Part shown: positions 44,889 to 45,235 of the stretch, one piece after another
How the letters are laid out: every line of letters starts with the position of its first letter
Numbering within the stretch: the first letter of the stretch is position 1
Source of the DNA: Pseudomonadota bacterium
GTDB taxonomy: Bacteria > Desulfobacterota > Desulfobulbia > Desulfobulbales > SURF-16
Assembly (NCBI GenBank): GCA_018897105.1
Contig: JAHILF010000035.1
Location: forward strand, 1 to 45,235
Length of the DNA stretch: 45,235 nucleotides
Direction: 5' to 3'
The notes under the pieces: generated by a model
The model's database searches: none
The model's input: the letters and a program-made list of their open reading frames with translations, nothing else
What the model was told of the DNA's origin: nothing
Made by a program: the position numbers and the translations under genes

Positions 44889-45233
44889 ATGTGTGGCCGC
44901 TTTGCCCTGCCAACACCAGAAGAACTGGCCAGCCATTTCAACCTCAAGAAAACGCCCGGCCTTGAACCACGATATAATATCGCGCCATCGCAGGACATTG
45001 CTGCGGTGCGGCTTATTTCCGGCACACCGGACCGCGAGCTTGCCATGCTCAAATGGGGCCTCATACCTTTCTGGGCCAAGGATAAGAAAATCGGTTATAA
45101 GGGACTCGGAAAATGCCAAAATACCATAACGCATCCCGTCTTCAGGCCATCTTTGGCCGTGCCTCAATCGCAAAATCCTCGCCGGAGCACTGCTACGCCT
45201 GCGGTTTTGCTCAATCGGCGCAACCAAATCTGA
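44889..45233 (+). pseudogene. SRAP/YedK-HMCES-like protein, truncated
   Basis: Residues 1-71 are a clear SOS-response-associated peptidase (SRAP) N-terminus: catalytic Cys2 in MCGRFALPTPEEL, then EPRYNIAPSQDIAAVR and LKWGLIPFWAKDKKIGY. SRAP proteins form a covalent link with abasic sites in single-stranded DNA. After residue 71 the expected NARAET core is absent; the frame runs through unrelated sequence to a stop at 45233, well short of the usual ~220 residues. No frameshift restores the core within the window, so it is a truncated gene or a rearrangement joint. It lies outside the IS-bracketed region. Confidence 0.7.
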
Positions 45234-45235
45234 CC

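Noticed and set aside
1-45235. CRISPR array, tRNA, rRNA or origin of replication
   Set aside because: No regularly spaced repeats, cloverleaf-like segments, rRNA motifs or iteron clusters were seen.

Overview
The window is almost entirely one extracellular contractile injection system (eCIS, the PVC/Afp/MAC-like phage-tail relative). About 26 genes run without interruption on the minus strand from about 43.7 kb down to about 0.8 kb. The host looks like a Gram-negative bacterium of middling GC. An F-type conjugation gene remnant (traW) at the right edge supports this, and gene style and content would fit a Desulfobacterota-like (deltaproteobacterial) genome. No rRNA or housekeeping marker is present, so that placement is a weak inference.

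Layout in transcription order (right to left). At 43.7-42.0 kb lie a small winged-helix-like protein, a DUF4255 (Pvc16-type) terminal cap protein and a carboxypeptidase-regulatory-like beta-sandwich protein. At 41.9-37.5 kb come two sheath-tube pairs. At 37.5-27.2 kb lies the baseplate: an inner CIS-tube protein with a Gly/Ala-rich tail, a 55-residue protein in the Pvc6 position, a separate gpD-like hub and gpV-like spike, a 691-residue unknown with a C-terminal membrane segment, the gp25 wedge, a gp6/gpJ-like protein and a tail-protein-I fusion. At 27.2-19.2 kb are two small Ig/PKD-like proteins and three proteins (286, 636, 1452 aa) that share an N-terminal motif and look like a paralogous structural family. 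At 19.0-14.9 kb are a 664-residue protein in the Pvc14 (tape-measure) position and the Pvc15-type AAA+ ATPase.

At 14.9-2.1 kb comes the cargo and accessory block. It holds a HExxH protein, a 1320-residue DUF4157 polymorphic-toxin-like protein, a frameshifted DUF1360 membrane protein beside a peptidoglycan-binding M15 peptidase (a holin/endolysin-like pair), an M6 metalloprotease with two P-domains, and a 994-residue DUF4157 protein with a predicted HNH-type nuclease tip. The three eCIS-style cargoes share a short N-terminal pattern (PLYL/PVFL, then a Q-rich VQxQ/IQRQ motif) that may be a loading signal. An alpha/beta hydrolase follows at 1.8-0.8 kb.

The edges are decayed. About 116 bp of the same IS3-like insertion-sequence end lies at 83-198 and, inverted, at 44666-44781, bracketing the locus. 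Just inside or outside these copies are broken genes: a tandem OB-fold-like gene (left), traW with two frameshifts (right) and a truncated SRAP/YedK gene (far right). The picture is a functional-looking eCIS island in a mobile or formerly mobile context, intact in its core and degraded at its rims. No tRNA, rRNA, CRISPR array or replication origin was seen.
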